57,927 bases of DNA. Source: JAAYYM01 sp964483155. Lineage in GTDB: Bacteria > Bacillota > Clostridia > Lachnospirales > Lachnospiraceae. The DNA is taken from assembly GCA_964483155.1 (NCBI GenBank), contig CAZAAC010000012.1, positions 1-57,927 of the forward strand, read 5' to 3'. This document shows positions 34,702 through 43,573 of this stretch, one piece after another (position 1 is the first letter of the stretch; each line of letters opens with the position of its first letter). Position numbers and translations under genes: made by a program. Below the pieces are notes generated by a model. That model worked only from the letters and a program-made list of their open reading frames with translations. It was not told the origin of the DNA and did not search any database.

Positions 34702-36009
34702 ATGGAGCATATAAAATTAGCAATCGTCGGCGGAGGGAGCAGCTATACACCGGAACTAGTAGAAGGTGTAATTTTGCATAAGGATACCTTACCAATATGT
34801 GAGATTGTTTTGATAGATATTCCCATAGGTGAGGGAAAGGTACAAATAATTACAGAGTTTGCAAAGAGAATGATTCAGAAGGCAGGGCTTTCCATCAAAA
34901 TATCATATACACTGGATAGAAAAGAAGGTTTAAAAGATGCCGATTTTGTAATTACACAGTTTAGAGTGGGTGGACTTGAGGCCAGAGAAAAGGATGAACA
35001 TATTCCTTTGAAATATGGAACGATTGGACAGGAGACAACTGGACCAGGGGGATGCTTCAAAGCACTGCGAACAATACCGGTGATTTTGGATATCTGCAAA
35101 GATATGCAGGATATATGTCCTGATGCATGGCTTATAAATTTTACGAATCCAGCAGGAATCATAACAGAGGCTGTGACTAAATTTACCTTAATAAAAAGTA
35201 TTGGACTTTGTAATGTACCCATTAATATGTGGCATGATGCCGCAGATAGACTACATGTTCCAGTAGAAGAACTAGACTGTAGAATGATAGGATTAAATCA
35301 CTTGAGCATGATGAATCATGCATATTACCAAGGAATTGATTGTATTGAAGAAATTGTAAAGGTAAGAAAAAAAGAAGGCATTGTAAAAAATATTGATAAA
35401 AAAGAGACAATGAACATAGTAGAGGAGAGAATGAAAGGACTACTATCTCCCTATATGCAGTACTATTATCTTGAGAAAGAAATGATTGCGGAAGAAAATG
35501 AAAAAGTGCATTCAGGAGAAGGTACCAGAGCAGAACAGGTAAGAAGAACAGAAATACAGCTTTTTGAAACATATAGAGATAAGAATCTAAATGTAAAACC
35601 AGAGGCTCTTGCAAAAAGAGGAGGCGCCAGATATTCGGAAGCAGCCATAAAATTGATTAACAGCATTTATAACAATTCTGGTGATGTACAAGTAGTGGAT
35701 GTGGTAAACGGTAAAACAATACCAGAATTACCAGAAGATGCTGTGATTGAAATTAATTGCAGGATCGGTAGAGAAGGTGCAGTGCCATTGCCGACAGAAG
35801 GCTTGCCAGAAGTCATAAAAGGTTTGATCTGTCAAGTAAAAGCATATGAGAGATTGACGATTGAAGCAGCGATTCATGGGGATAAGAACAAAGTGTTTTT
35901 AGCATTGCTCAATAATCCTCTGGTACACGATGCAAGAGATGCAGAGGATATTTTAGCAGAGATGATGGAAGCACATAAACAATATTTATCTAATTTTTTT
36001 GGAGGTTAA
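34702..36009 (+). CDS. 6-phospho-beta-glucosidase, glycoside hydrolase family 4
   Basis: A protein of 435 residues from the ATG at 34702, which has GGAGG eight bases upstream; the frame is open nine codons further. The NAD+ fold begins KLAIVGGGSSYTPELVEG. The GH4 metal- and substrate-site segments follow: NFTNPAGIITEAV, GLCNVPI with the Mn-binding Cys, and GLNHLSM with a conserved His. GH4 enzymes cleave 6-phosphoglycosides by an NAD+/Mn2+-dependent redox mechanism. TPELVEG and VGGLEARE suit the 6-phospho-beta-glucosidase branch. The next gene is a BadF-type kinase one base after its stop; there is no PTS gene here. Confidence 0.93.
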   Translation: MEHIKLAIVGGGSSYTPELVEGVILHKDTLPICEIVLIDIPIGEGKVQIITEFAKRMIQKAGLSIKISYTLDRKEGLKDADFVITQFRVGGLEAREKDEHIPLKYGTIGQETTGPGGCFKALRTIPVILDICKDMQDICPDAWLINFTNPAGIITEAVTKFTLIKSIGLCNVPINMWHDAADRLHVPVEELDCRMIGLNHLSMMNHAYYQGIDCIEEIVKVRKKEGIVKNIDKKETMNIVEERMKGLLSPYMQYYYLEKEMIAEENEKVHSGEGTRAEQVRRTEIQLFETYRDKNLNVKPEALAKRGGARYSEAAIKLINSIYNNSGDVQVVDVVNGKTIPELPEDAVIEINCRIGREGAVPLPTEGLPEVIKGLICQVKAYERLTIEAAIHGDKNKVFLALLNNPLVHDARDAEDILAEMMEAHKQYLSNFFGG

Positions 36010-36010
36010 T

Positions 36011-36952
36011 ATGTGGATATTGGGAATGGATGCGGGTGGAACTAAAACGCACTGTGCCATAGCCAGAGAAGATGGCTGCATTTTAGCGGAGGGGTTTGGG
36101 GGACCCGCAAACTATCAGGTAGTAGGGGAGAAAAATGCAGAGGAAGCGTTAAAAAAGGCTAAAGAGGAAGCACTAAATAGAGCAGGATTAATCTGTCAGG
36201 ATATAAAATACGCAGTCTTTGGAATGTCAGGAGCAGATGAAAAGGCAGATTTTGAAATTTTAACACCTATGGCAAAAAGGCTGATGGGAGAAGTACCTGT
36301 AAAAATAGTGCATGATTCATGGATAGGAATGCGTTCAGTAACAAAAGATATGGTGGGAATTGTTTCTATTTGTGGGACAGGAGCAGGACACTCGGGCAGA
36401 AATCATAATGGAGAAAAGTTGACTTTACGCAATTTGGATTACGAGCTAGGGAATGCAGGTGGCGGGGCAGAAATGGTCAGTCAGGCATTACATTATGCGT
36501 TTCGATCTAATGAGAATACTTATGATAAAACCGTTTTGGAAAAAAGACTACCAATATTGTTTGGAGTTTCTGATATGGATGCTTTATGTAATCGAATCCG
36601 CATTCATGGCATTAGTGCTGAACAGCAATATCAGATTCCCGCTATGGTTTTTAAAGCAGCTGAGGAAAATGATATGATAGCACAGATGCTTTTAAAAAGA
36701 ATGGGTCATGAAGAAGGACTCTACGGAGCTGGAATTGTTCGCAGGTTAAAAATGGAAAAAGAGCATTTTCCTGTTGTCCTAATAGGGGGATTATTTCAGA
36801 CGGGAAATTCTTTTTTAATTGATTCTTATATGAAGGTTATGAATGAAATAGCACCAGACGCTTTTTCTGTTATTCCAAAAGTGCCACCAGTTATAGGAGC
36901 ACTTGGTATGGCGATTGACTGGTGGAAGGGGTCAAATACTATTTTGGATTAG
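36011..36952 (+). CDS. BadF/BadG/BcrA/BcrD-type sugar kinase (N-acetylglucosamine kinase-like)
   Basis: A protein of 313 residues of the actin-like ATPase fold. Phosphate 1 motif LGMDAGGTKTHCAIA lies at the N-terminus; FGMSGADEK, VHDSWIGM and ICGTGAGHSGRN (phosphate 2) follow, and VVLIGGLFQTG is the adenosine motif. The start is the ATG at 36011 with GGAGG at 36001-36005. This family includes GlcNAc and glucosamine kinases. Coupled to the GH4 gene, it probably phosphorylates a sugar or disaccharide that GH4 then cleaves, or the hexosamine product. Confidence 0.9.
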   Translation: MWILGMDAGGTKTHCAIAREDGCILAEGFGGPANYQVVGEKNAEEALKKAKEEALNRAGLICQDIKYAVFGMSGADEKADFEILTPMAKRLMGEVPVKIVHDSWIGMRSVTKDMVGIVSICGTGAGHSGRNHNGEKLTLRNLDYELGNAGGGAEMVSQALHYAFRSNENTYDKTVLEKRLPILFGVSDMDALCNRIRIHGISAEQQYQIPAMVFKAAEENDMIAQMLLKRMGHEEGLYGAGIVRRLKMEKEHFPVVLIGGLFQTGNSFLIDSYMKVMNEIAPDAFSVIPKVPPVIGALGMAIDWWKGSNTILD

Positions 36953-36960
36953 GTTAAGTG

Positions 36961-36989
36961 TTTACTATCATACTACGATAAAGTATAAT
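36961..36989 (+). promoter_or_regulatory. predicted promoter of the zinc-ribbon protein gene
   Basis: TTTACT (36961-36966), exactly 17 bp, then a perfect TATAAT (36984-36989), 65 bp before the zinc-ribbon protein start. Confidence 0.6.
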
Positions 36990-37054
36990 ACAAATATAGT
37001 AAAAAGTGTCATGTTAAATTGATAATTGCAAATTTTATGAAAGGGGGATTATGA

Positions 37055-38428
37055 ATGGAAACAAAATTTTGTAAGAAATGTGGTAGTTCCATTACACCAG
37101 AAATGAAGTTCTGTAAAAATTGTGGTTGGAAGATAGAAAATGTAAATTCTCAGGAAATTCCAAACTCATCAGCACAAAATGCAGGACAAGCAGCGGTAGA
37201 AAATACACCAGTAGTAAATAAACCAGTAGTAAATACACCTTTACCCAATAAAACTGTGATAGCCCCGCAACCTGTGAAAAAGCGAAACATTGGTTTGATT
37301 ATTGCAATTGTGGCTGCAGTATTTGTTTTATTGACAGTAATCGGTATTATTTCTATTGTAAAATTGGTAAGTAAAATAAGTCAGAGTGATATGGTATCTT
37401 CCATGGAATCAGATTTAAAAACAGACTTGGAAAATGGTCTTTCTAGTGAGAGTGCTGTTGAAGAAGACAGTGAGATGGAAGAAGATCTTTTGATTTCAGA
37501 AGAAGAGTTGGATACAGAGCTTGAGGATATTGTTGGTATTTGGAATGGTACTGGAAAGATGGTTTCTTTAACTGGAATTGAGGAAAACAAAAGCTTGCTT
37601 ATAGAAAATGGATATCCAGAAGACTTTGCAGAACAGATGGAGCAAATGTTTTCAGACGAAGCCCCTGCAAAGTTAAGTATATCTGAAAGCGGGGAATGGC
37701 AAATAAGTGCTGATTTTTTAGAAGACTCAACTTATTACTATTCTTACAAAGAGTTTTTGCCAGAAGATAATATTGATGCTTTTGATATTACATCATTATA
37801 TTTAATACCAAAAGACGGTGTCTGTGATATTACTGCATTTAGTATGACTGATATTTTTCCAGAAAAGATAGCATTACATATGGAAGTAAATAAGAAGCAG
37901 GAAACAACATTAATATTAACTATTTCAACAATGCTGGATACGGGAGCAGAAAAACCTTTACAAATGGATTTTGCATTTGATTTAACAGAACATAGTTCTG
38001 ACATACCAGAAGAGTTTGAAATAGAGCTTAATCAAGAAGAATATGATACAACAGAAAATGCAGGGACGTCACAAGAGGATATTGTTTTATATTTACCAGA
38101 GTTTATCATTGGCAATTGGCTTAGTGATTCTTATAATGATGGCAGCTATTTGAATATGAATTTTAACGAAGATATGACAATCGATGTAATTGGCGCATAT
38201 AAGGGAAAAGCAAGTGATTCTATTAATACTTGGAATACGGGAGAATGGTATAAGGATGATCCAACACAATGGTCATATAGTATTGACGGTGATACCATAA
38301 ATTTATATAGTGAAGAAGGAGACTTTTTTTCGGCATGGACGGTAGTATTTGAGCTTGATGAGGAAGAGATAATGACAGTTACGGATGAATATGGATCTTC
38401 AATTATTTACCGTAAAATCTTGCGATGA
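37055..38428 (+). CDS. zinc-ribbon, single-span membrane protein of unknown function
   Basis: A protein of 457 residues. It opens with a zinc ribbon (CKKCGSSI then CKNCGWKIE), a Pro/Asn/Val-rich linker with repeated PVVN units, and one membrane helix (about residues 77-101). The external part is rich in Glu and Asp. It has two likely domains separated by an acidic linker: DIVGIWNGTGKMVSLTG (about 165) and FIIGNWLSDSYNDGSYLNM (about 350), each a lipocalin-like or WXG-type beta start. The ribosome site is AGGGGG. Function is not recognised; many such proteins in Clostridia are surface proteins with a cytoplasmic zinc tag. Confidence 0.75.
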   Translation: METKFCKKCGSSITPEMKFCKNCGWKIENVNSQEIPNSSAQNAGQAAVENTPVVNKPVVNTPLPNKTVIAPQPVKKRNIGLIIAIVAAVFVLLTVIGIISIVKLVSKISQSDMVSSMESDLKTDLENGLSSESAVEEDSEMEEDLLISEEELDTELEDIVGIWNGTGKMVSLTGIEENKSLLIENGYPEDFAEQMEQMFSDEAPAKLSISESGEWQISADFLEDSTYYYSYKEFLPEDNIDAFDITSLYLIPKDGVCDITAFSMTDIFPEKIALHMEVNKKQETTLILTISTMLDTGAEKPLQMDFAFDLTEHSSDIPEEFEIELNQEEYDTTENAGTSQEDIVLYLPEFIIGNWLSDSYNDGSYLNMNFNEDMTIDVIGAYKGKASDSINTWNTGEWYKDDPTQWSYSIDGDTINLYSEEGDFFSAWTVVFELDEEEIMTVTDEYGSSIIYRKILR

Positions 38429-38483
38429 TACAGTTGTTTTTAATAAGCATATGTTTAGCTTAAGTTTATATCCAAAAAAAAGA

Positions 38484-38512
38484 TTGACTTTTTTTATAAA
38501 GTACATTATTCT
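38484..38512 (+). promoter_or_regulatory. predicted promoter of the trp operon
   Basis: TTGACT (38484-38489), 17 bp, TATTCT (38507-38512). Transcription from here would start about 10-15 bases before the first T-box stem I. Confidence 0.55.
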
Positions 38513-38519
38513 TAATAAA

Positions 38520-38785
38520 ATGATAAACCGATGAGCAAGAGAAGTAACCTTTTGAAACATTTACAGAGAGTTGTATAGGGTGTGATTACAACAATGGGAA
38601 AAGAGATGAATGGACTTGTGAGGGCGAACCGAAACTATGAGGAGTAGGGGAGACGTAGACTGAACGTTAAAGCAGTACATGTATGTTTGTACATGAGTAA
38701 AGCGCATCCATTTGGATGAAGTTAGGTGGCACCGCAGAAGATAATATCTCCTGTCCTATTATTTTATAGGACAGGAGTTTTTTAT
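38520..38785 (+). promoter_or_regulatory. T-box leader 1, tryptophan specific
   Basis: Stem I features CGATGAGCAAGAGAAGTAAC and ACAGAGAGTTG are visible, and the specifier context GATGAATGGACTTG gives codon TGG (Trp) at 38611-38613. The T-box sequence TTAGGTGGCACCGC (38723-38735) leads to a terminator: CTCCTGTCCTA / TAGGACAGGAG, then six T (38748-38783). Uncharged tRNA-Trp would stabilise the antiterminator. The UGGC in the T-box would pair perfectly with an acceptor end GCCA. Confidence 0.88.
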
Positions 38786-38807
38786 TTTAATTGAATATAG
38801 TTTAAAC

Positions 38808-39069
38808 TAATGATTGAGAAGAGTACATATTTGGTAAGTATTACAGAAAGCTGCATTTGATGAGAAGTAGCATACAGACATATATGGAATGGACTCATGA
38901 AGGAGGGAGTAAAGGTTTTTACCTAGTAATGCCCGACGGGTTTTCCACCCGTTATCAAGGAAAGCACATGACAGTGTGTGAGAGAGTGGATGCAATGCAT
39001 CAATTTAGGTGGTACCGCGAGCAATGAAATTTTAGCCCGTCCTTATGAAAATAAGGATGGGTTTTTTTT
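38808..39069 (+). promoter_or_regulatory. T-box leader 2, tryptophan specific, in tandem
   Basis: A second complete element follows directly. Stem I pieces GAGAAGAGTAC and ACAGAAAGCTGC are present, with specifier context GGAATGGACTCATG and TGG at 38890-38892. The T-box TTTAGGTGGTACCGCGAG lies at 39004-39021, and the terminator GCCCGTCCTTAT / ATAAGGATGGG with eight T at 39035-39069. The trpE ribosome site follows. UGGU here would pair with G73 of tRNA-Trp only by wobble, unlike leader 1. The whole 674-bp stretch 38429-39102 holds no gene. Confidence 0.88.
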
Positions 39070-39102
39070 ATTTCAAAAAAATATAAGAAGAAAGAAGGGG
39101 AT

Positions 39103-40578
39103 ATGATGTATCAGTCAACAATACAAGAAGTGAAAGAAATGGCAAGGACTTATCACAGCGTACCAATCGTAAAGGAAATGCTTTCAGATGTAATCACACC
39201 GATCCAATTGCTAAAAAAGCTGAAAAAGGTTAGTAAATTCTGTTATTTATTGGAAAGTGTAGAAAAACAAGAGCACTGGGGTAGATATACTTTTTTAGGC
39301 TATGATCCTATTCTTAGTATTACAGCGAAAGATAATACAGTTATCATTAAAGATTTAGAAAATAATACAGTGAAACAATATGAGAATAGATTACCACAAC
39401 AGCTAATCAGAAAAATTATGGAACAATACAAAGGCCCAAAGATTGCGGAACTTCCAGTTTTCACAGGTGGGTTGGTAGGCTATTTCTCTTATGACTTTAT
39501 CAAGTATAGTGAACCAAAGCTTAAACTAGATGCATTTGATGAAGAAGAGTTTAAAGATGTAGATTTAATGCTATTTGATAAGGTAATTGCTTTTGATAAT
39601 CTAAAGCAGAAAATTTTATTAATTGCTAATGTAAAAACAGATGATGTAGATAAAAATTATGAAAAAGCATCTGAAATGCTGCAGGAAATGAAAAAAATTA
39701 TTCTTTATGGTGAAGATGCCATCATACCACAGGCAAAAATAGAGAGTGAGTTTATACCATTATTTGAGAAAGAAAAATTTATGAATATGGTTGAAACTGC
39801 AAAAAAATATATATACGAGGGAGATATCTTTCAAGTCGTGCTTTCAAATAGACTTAAAGCTGATATGCAAGGCAGCTTGTTTAATATGTATAGGGAGCTT
39901 CGTACACTAAATCCTTCTCCTTATATGTTCTACTTTAGCGGAGATGATTTAGAGGCAGCTGGAGCTTCTCCAGAAACACTTGTCAAATTAGAAAATGGGG
40001 TACTGCATACTTTCCCGCTTGCAGGCACCAGACCAAGAGGTCGGGATGAAGCAGAAGATAAAGCACTTGAAGATGAGTTACTAAGTGACGAGAAAGAGTG
40101 TGCTGAGCACAATATGCTAGTAGATTTAGGAAGAAATGACTTAGGAAAAATCAGCAAGTTTGGAAGTGTATCCGTAGAAAAATATATGGAAGTAGAAAAA
40201 TTTTCTCATGTTATGCATATAGGATCTACCGTCAGAGGAGAAATCAGAGAAGGATTGGATGCCATGGATGCAATTGCAGCAGTTCTTCCAGCAGGAACTT
40301 TGTCAGGCGCACCAAAGTTCAGAGCTTGCGAAATCATTAATGAATTAGAAAATAATAAAAGAGGGATATACGGTGGTGCAATTGGATATCTTGATTTTAC
40401 TGGAAACATGGATACCTGTATTGGAATCAGAATTGCTTATAAGAAAAACGAAAAAGTATTTATACGTTCTGGTGCGGGTATTGTTGCAGACAGCATACCA
40501 GAAAAAGAATATGAAGAATGTATTAATAAAGCAAAAGCAATTATGAAGGCCTTAACAATGGAAAAGGAGGTGGAATAG
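39103..40578 (+). CDS. trpE: anthranilate synthase component I
   Basis: A protein of 491 residues. The N-terminal tryptophan-binding element reads FCYLLESVEKQEHWGRYTFL (LLES is the feedback-inhibition motif). The C-terminal chorismate-binding domain has LNPSPYMFYF, AGASPETLVKLENG and GTRPRGRDEAED. With TrpG it makes anthranilate from chorismate and glutamine. Start at 39103 with AAGGGGA upstream; the ATG one codon on is equally possible. It is the first gene after the tandem T-boxes, and its stop is immediately followed by trpG. Confidence 0.97.
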   Translation: MMYQSTIQEVKEMARTYHSVPIVKEMLSDVITPIQLLKKLKKVSKFCYLLESVEKQEHWGRYTFLGYDPILSITAKDNTVIIKDLENNTVKQYENRLPQQLIRKIMEQYKGPKIAELPVFTGGLVGYFSYDFIKYSEPKLKLDAFDEEEFKDVDLMLFDKVIAFDNLKQKILLIANVKTDDVDKNYEKASEMLQEMKKIILYGEDAIIPQAKIESEFIPLFEKEKFMNMVETAKKYIYEGDIFQVVLSNRLKADMQGSLFNMYRELRTLNPSPYMFYFSGDDLEAAGASPETLVKLENGVLHTFPLAGTRPRGRDEAEDKALEDELLSDEKECAEHNMLVDLGRNDLGKISKFGSVSVEKYMEVEKFSHVMHIGSTVRGEIREGLDAMDAIAAVLPAGTLSGAPKFRACEIINELENNKRGIYGGAIGYLDFTGNMDTCIGIRIAYKKNEKVFIRSGAGIVADSIPEKEYEECINKAKAIMKALTMEKEVE

Positions 40579-41151
40579 ATGGTTTTACTTGTTGATAATT
40601 ATGATAGTTTCTCCTATAACTTAGTGCAGATGATTGGAGAAAAAGAAGCAGATATTAAGGTGATCAGAAATGATGAATATACCTGCGAAGAAATTGTGAA
40701 AATGAAGCCAAGTCATATTATTTTATCGCCAGGGCCTGGAAGACCTGTAGATGCAGGAAGATGCGAAGAGATTATTCAATTTTTTAAAGAAAAGACACCA
40801 ATGCTAGGTGTTTGTCTAGGACACCAGGCGATTTGCGAAGTGTTTGGAGCAACAATTACTTATGCAAAAAAGCTTCAACATGGAAAGATGTCAATTGCAG
40901 AAATTGACACGAACAATAAGATTTTCAAAGGATTACCTGAGAGAATAGAGGTAGGAAGATATCATTCTCTTGCGGCAGATGAAAAAACCATTCCACAGTG
41001 TCTGAAAGTGATTGCCAGAAGTGCAGATGGTGAAATAATGGCAGTCAGACATGAGAAATACGAAATATATGGATTACAGTTTCATCCAGAATCTATTTTG
41101 ACAAAATACGGAAAAGAAATTATAGCAAATTTTATGGAAAAAGGAGAATGA
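40579..41151 (+). CDS. trpG: anthranilate synthase component II (glutamine amidotransferase)
   Basis: A protein of 190 residues, class I glutamine amidotransferase. The catalytic Cys is in LGVCLGHQAICEVFGA, the His/Glu pair in LQFHPESI, and the DNYDSFSYN start is typical. It supplies ammonia to TrpE. It is a free-standing subunit, not fused to trpD. The ribosome site AAGGAGGTGG lies within the end of trpE. Confidence 0.97.
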   Translation: MVLLVDNYDSFSYNLVQMIGEKEADIKVIRNDEYTCEEIVKMKPSHIILSPGPGRPVDAGRCEEIIQFFKEKTPMLGVCLGHQAICEVFGATITYAKKLQHGKMSIAEIDTNNKIFKGLPERIEVGRYHSLAADEKTIPQCLKVIARSADGEIMAVRHEKYEIYGLQFHPESILTKYGKEIIANFMEKGE

Positions 41152-41155
41152 AATT

Positions 41156-42166
41156 ATGATTATTGAAGCGATTAAGAAATTAGCGAATAGGGAAGACCTC
41201 GATTATGAAATGGCAGCAACAGTAATGAATGAAATTATGAGCGAGGAAGCAACAGATGCACAGAAAAGTGCTTATCTGACTGCTATGTATATGAAGGGAG
41301 AAACAATTAATGAAATAACAGCCAGTGCAAGCAGTATGCGGAAGCATAGTCTAAAGCTAAAACATAATATGGAAGTGATTGATATTGTTGGGACAGGCGG
41401 CGACTGCGCGCATAGTATTAATATTTCGACAATTGCAGCATTGCTCGTAGCGGCAGCAGGCGTGAAAGTTGCAAAGCATGGAAACAGAGCAGCATCTAGC
41501 AAATGTGGAACAGCAGATGTATTAGAAGCTTTAGGTGTGAAGCTTACAATTGAACCAGAAAAAAATTTGCAGGTATTAATAAATACTAACTTTGCGTTTC
41601 TATTTGCACAAAAATACCATAGCGCAATGAAATTTGTTGGTGGAATTCGAAAAGAAATTAAAATCCCAACAATCTTTAATATTTTGGGACCACTAACAAA
41701 TCCAGCAAGTGCCGAATTACAATTACTTGGTGTATATGAGGAAAGACTGGTGGAGCCTCTTGCAAAAGTATTGTCAAATTTGGGAGTCAAAAGAGGGATG
41801 GTTGTATATGGACAGGATGGTTTGGACGAAATATCACTAAGTAGTGCCACGACGGTTTGCGAAATAGAAAACGGTACATTTAAGTCATACGAAATTACAC
41901 CAGAGCAATATGGCTTTGTACGATGCAAAAAGGAAGAATTACTGGGTGGAACGCCTGAAGAAAATGCAAAAAATACAATAGATATTCTATCAAATAAACA
42001 GTTAGGAGCAAAAAGAGATGCCGTATTATTTAATGCGGGTGCGGCACTGCATATTGCAAAAGAGATTTCTATTGAAGAAGGAATCAAAATAGCGAAAGAA
42101 ATGATTACATCTGGAAAAGCCATGAAAACGCTTGCACAAGTAATAGAGATGACAAATAAGGAGTAG
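41156..42166 (+). CDS. trpD: anthranilate phosphoribosyltransferase
   Basis: A protein of 336 residues. The pyrophosphate/metal-binding loop GTGGDCAHSINIST lies near residue 80 (GTGGD), KHGNRAASSKCGTADVLEAL near 110, and IFNILGPLTNPA near 170. It joins anthranilate to PRPP, giving phosphoribosylanthranilate. Four bp separate it from trpG and four from trpC. Confidence 0.97.
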   Translation: MIIEAIKKLANREDLDYEMAATVMNEIMSEEATDAQKSAYLTAMYMKGETINEITASASSMRKHSLKLKHNMEVIDIVGTGGDCAHSINISTIAALLVAAAGVKVAKHGNRAASSKCGTADVLEALGVKLTIEPEKNLQVLINTNFAFLFAQKYHSAMKFVGGIRKEIKIPTIFNILGPLTNPASAELQLLGVYEERLVEPLAKVLSNLGVKRGMVVYGQDGLDEISLSSATTVCEIENGTFKSYEITPEQYGFVRCKKEELLGGTPEENAKNTIDILSNKQLGAKRDAVLFNAGAALHIAKEISIEEGIKIAKEMITSGKAMKTLAQVIEMTNKE

Positions 42167-42170
42167 AGAA

Positions 42171-42962
42171 ATGATTTTAGATGAGATTGTAAAAAAGACA
42201 AAAGAAAGAGTAGAAGAAAACAAAAAAATTCTTTCTCTCGAAAAACTAAAGCAAGAAGTACAGGAGATAAATCAAAACTGTTTCGAGTATGCTTTCTTAA
42301 ATGCAATTAGCGATAAAGAAATCACTTTTATTTGTGAGGTAAAAAAAGCATCGCCGTCTAAAGGCATTATTGCAAATACTTTTTCATATAAGGAGATTGC
42401 ACTTGCATATGAAGCAGCTGGAGCAGGAGCCATATCAGTACTGACAGAACCATATTTTTTTATGGGCTGTGATCGTTATCTGACTGAAATCAAACAAATA
42501 GTAAAGATACCAGTATTACGCAAGGACTTTATTGTAGATGAATATATGATTTATGAAGCAAAAAAAATCGGGGCAGATGCAATTTTACTAATTTGTGCGA
42601 TCTTAAAAAAGAGACAATTAAAAGAATATATAGAAATAGCAGAAGGTCTTGGTCTTTCAGTCCTGGTAGAAGTACATGATGAAAGCGAGATACTTATGGC
42701 AATAGAAGCTGGCGCAAAGATAGTAGGTGTAAACAACAGAGATCTAAGAGATTTTACAGTCGATATTCAAAATAGTATTCGCCTGAAAAAAATGGTATCA
42801 CCAGATATTTTGTTTGTATCTGAAAGTGGGATAAAAACACATGATGATATAGAAACATTGAAAGAAAGTGGAATTAATGCAGTTTTGATTGGAGAAACAC
42901 TAATGAAAAGCGAAGACAAAAAAGCAATGCTAGGTATTCTTATGGGTAAAGATAAAAGATGA
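42171..42962 (+). CDS. trpC: indole-3-glycerol phosphate synthase
   Basis: A protein of 263 residues, TIM barrel. Catalytic segments CEVKKASPSKG (Glu and Lys), VLRKDFIVDEYMIYEA (second Lys), LVEVHDE, GVNNRDLRDF and SESGIKT are all intact. It closes the indole ring from CdRP. It is separate from trpF, as in most Firmicutes and unlike enteric TrpCF fusions. The ribosome site is AGGAG. Confidence 0.97.
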   Translation: MILDEIVKKTKERVEENKKILSLEKLKQEVQEINQNCFEYAFLNAISDKEITFICEVKKASPSKGIIANTFSYKEIALAYEAAGAGAISVLTEPYFFMGCDRYLTEIKQIVKIPVLRKDFIVDEYMIYEAKKIGADAILLICAILKKRQLKEYIEIAEGLGLSVLVEVHDESEILMAIEAGAKIVGVNNRDLRDFTVDIQNSIRLKKMVSPDILFVSESGIKTHDDIETLKESGINAVLIGETLMKSEDKKAMLGILMGKDKR

Positions 42963-42970
42963 GGTAGAGA

Positions 42971-43573
42971 ATGAAAATTAAGATTTGCGGATTAAACAGA
43001 ATAGAAGACATATATGCGGCAAATATGACAATGCCTGATTACGTGGGATTCGTTTTTGCAGCGAGTAAGCGTCGTATTTCTAGAGAAGATGCAAAAGAAT
43101 ACAAAAAACATCTTTTGCCTGGGATAAATACAGTAGGCGTATTTGTGAATGAAGAAGTGAAAGAAATTGTAGCGATTTGTGAAGACAAAAGTATAGAGTA
43201 TATACAGCTACATGGGAATGAAAGTAATCAATATATAAATGAACTAAAAGAACAAACCGGACTACCCATTATCAAAGCTATTCGCATTAAGTCGACTGAA
43301 AATCTTAATGCCGCAGAAAATACAACGGCCGATTATGTTTTGTTTGATACTATGGTGGAGGACGCTTATGGCGGAACAGGAAAAAGCTTTCCGTGGAGAA
43401 TTTTGAAAAATTATGAGAAACCATATTTTCTTGCAGGTGGAATAACGGTAGAAAATATTGAAGAGGCCAAGAATACGAATGCATATTGTTTAGATATCAG
43501 TAGTGGAGCTGAAACGGATGGAAAGAAAAATATCATAAAGATGGAAGAGCTGGTAAGGAGGGTACGGATATGA
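42971..43573 (+). CDS. trpF: phosphoribosylanthranilate isomerase
   Basis: A protein of 200 residues. KICGL at the N-terminus carries the catalytic Cys; GFVFAASKRRIS, YIQLHGNE, LFDTMVEDAYGGTGKSFPW with the catalytic Asp, and FLAGGIT complete the barrel. It converts PRA to CdRP by Amadori rearrangement. Its stop overlaps the ATG of the DAHP synthase gene (ATGA). Confidence 0.97.
   Translation: MKIKICGLNRIEDIYAANMTMPDYVGFVFAASKRRISREDAKEYKKHLLPGINTVGVFVNEEVKEIVAICEDKSIEYIQLHGNESNQYINELKEQTGLPIIKAIRIKSTENLNAAENTTADYVLFDTMVEDAYGGTGKSFPWRILKNYEKPYFLAGGITVENIEEAKNTNAYCLDISSGAETDGKKNIIKMEELVRRVRI

Noticed and set aside
41272..42306. 344-codon open frame on the minus strand opposite trpD/trpC
   Set aside because: The plus strand encodes intact TrpD and TrpC motifs throughout; the minus frame is Ser/Phe/Ile-rich with no known domain and no ribosome site, a shadow of the AT-rich coding strand.
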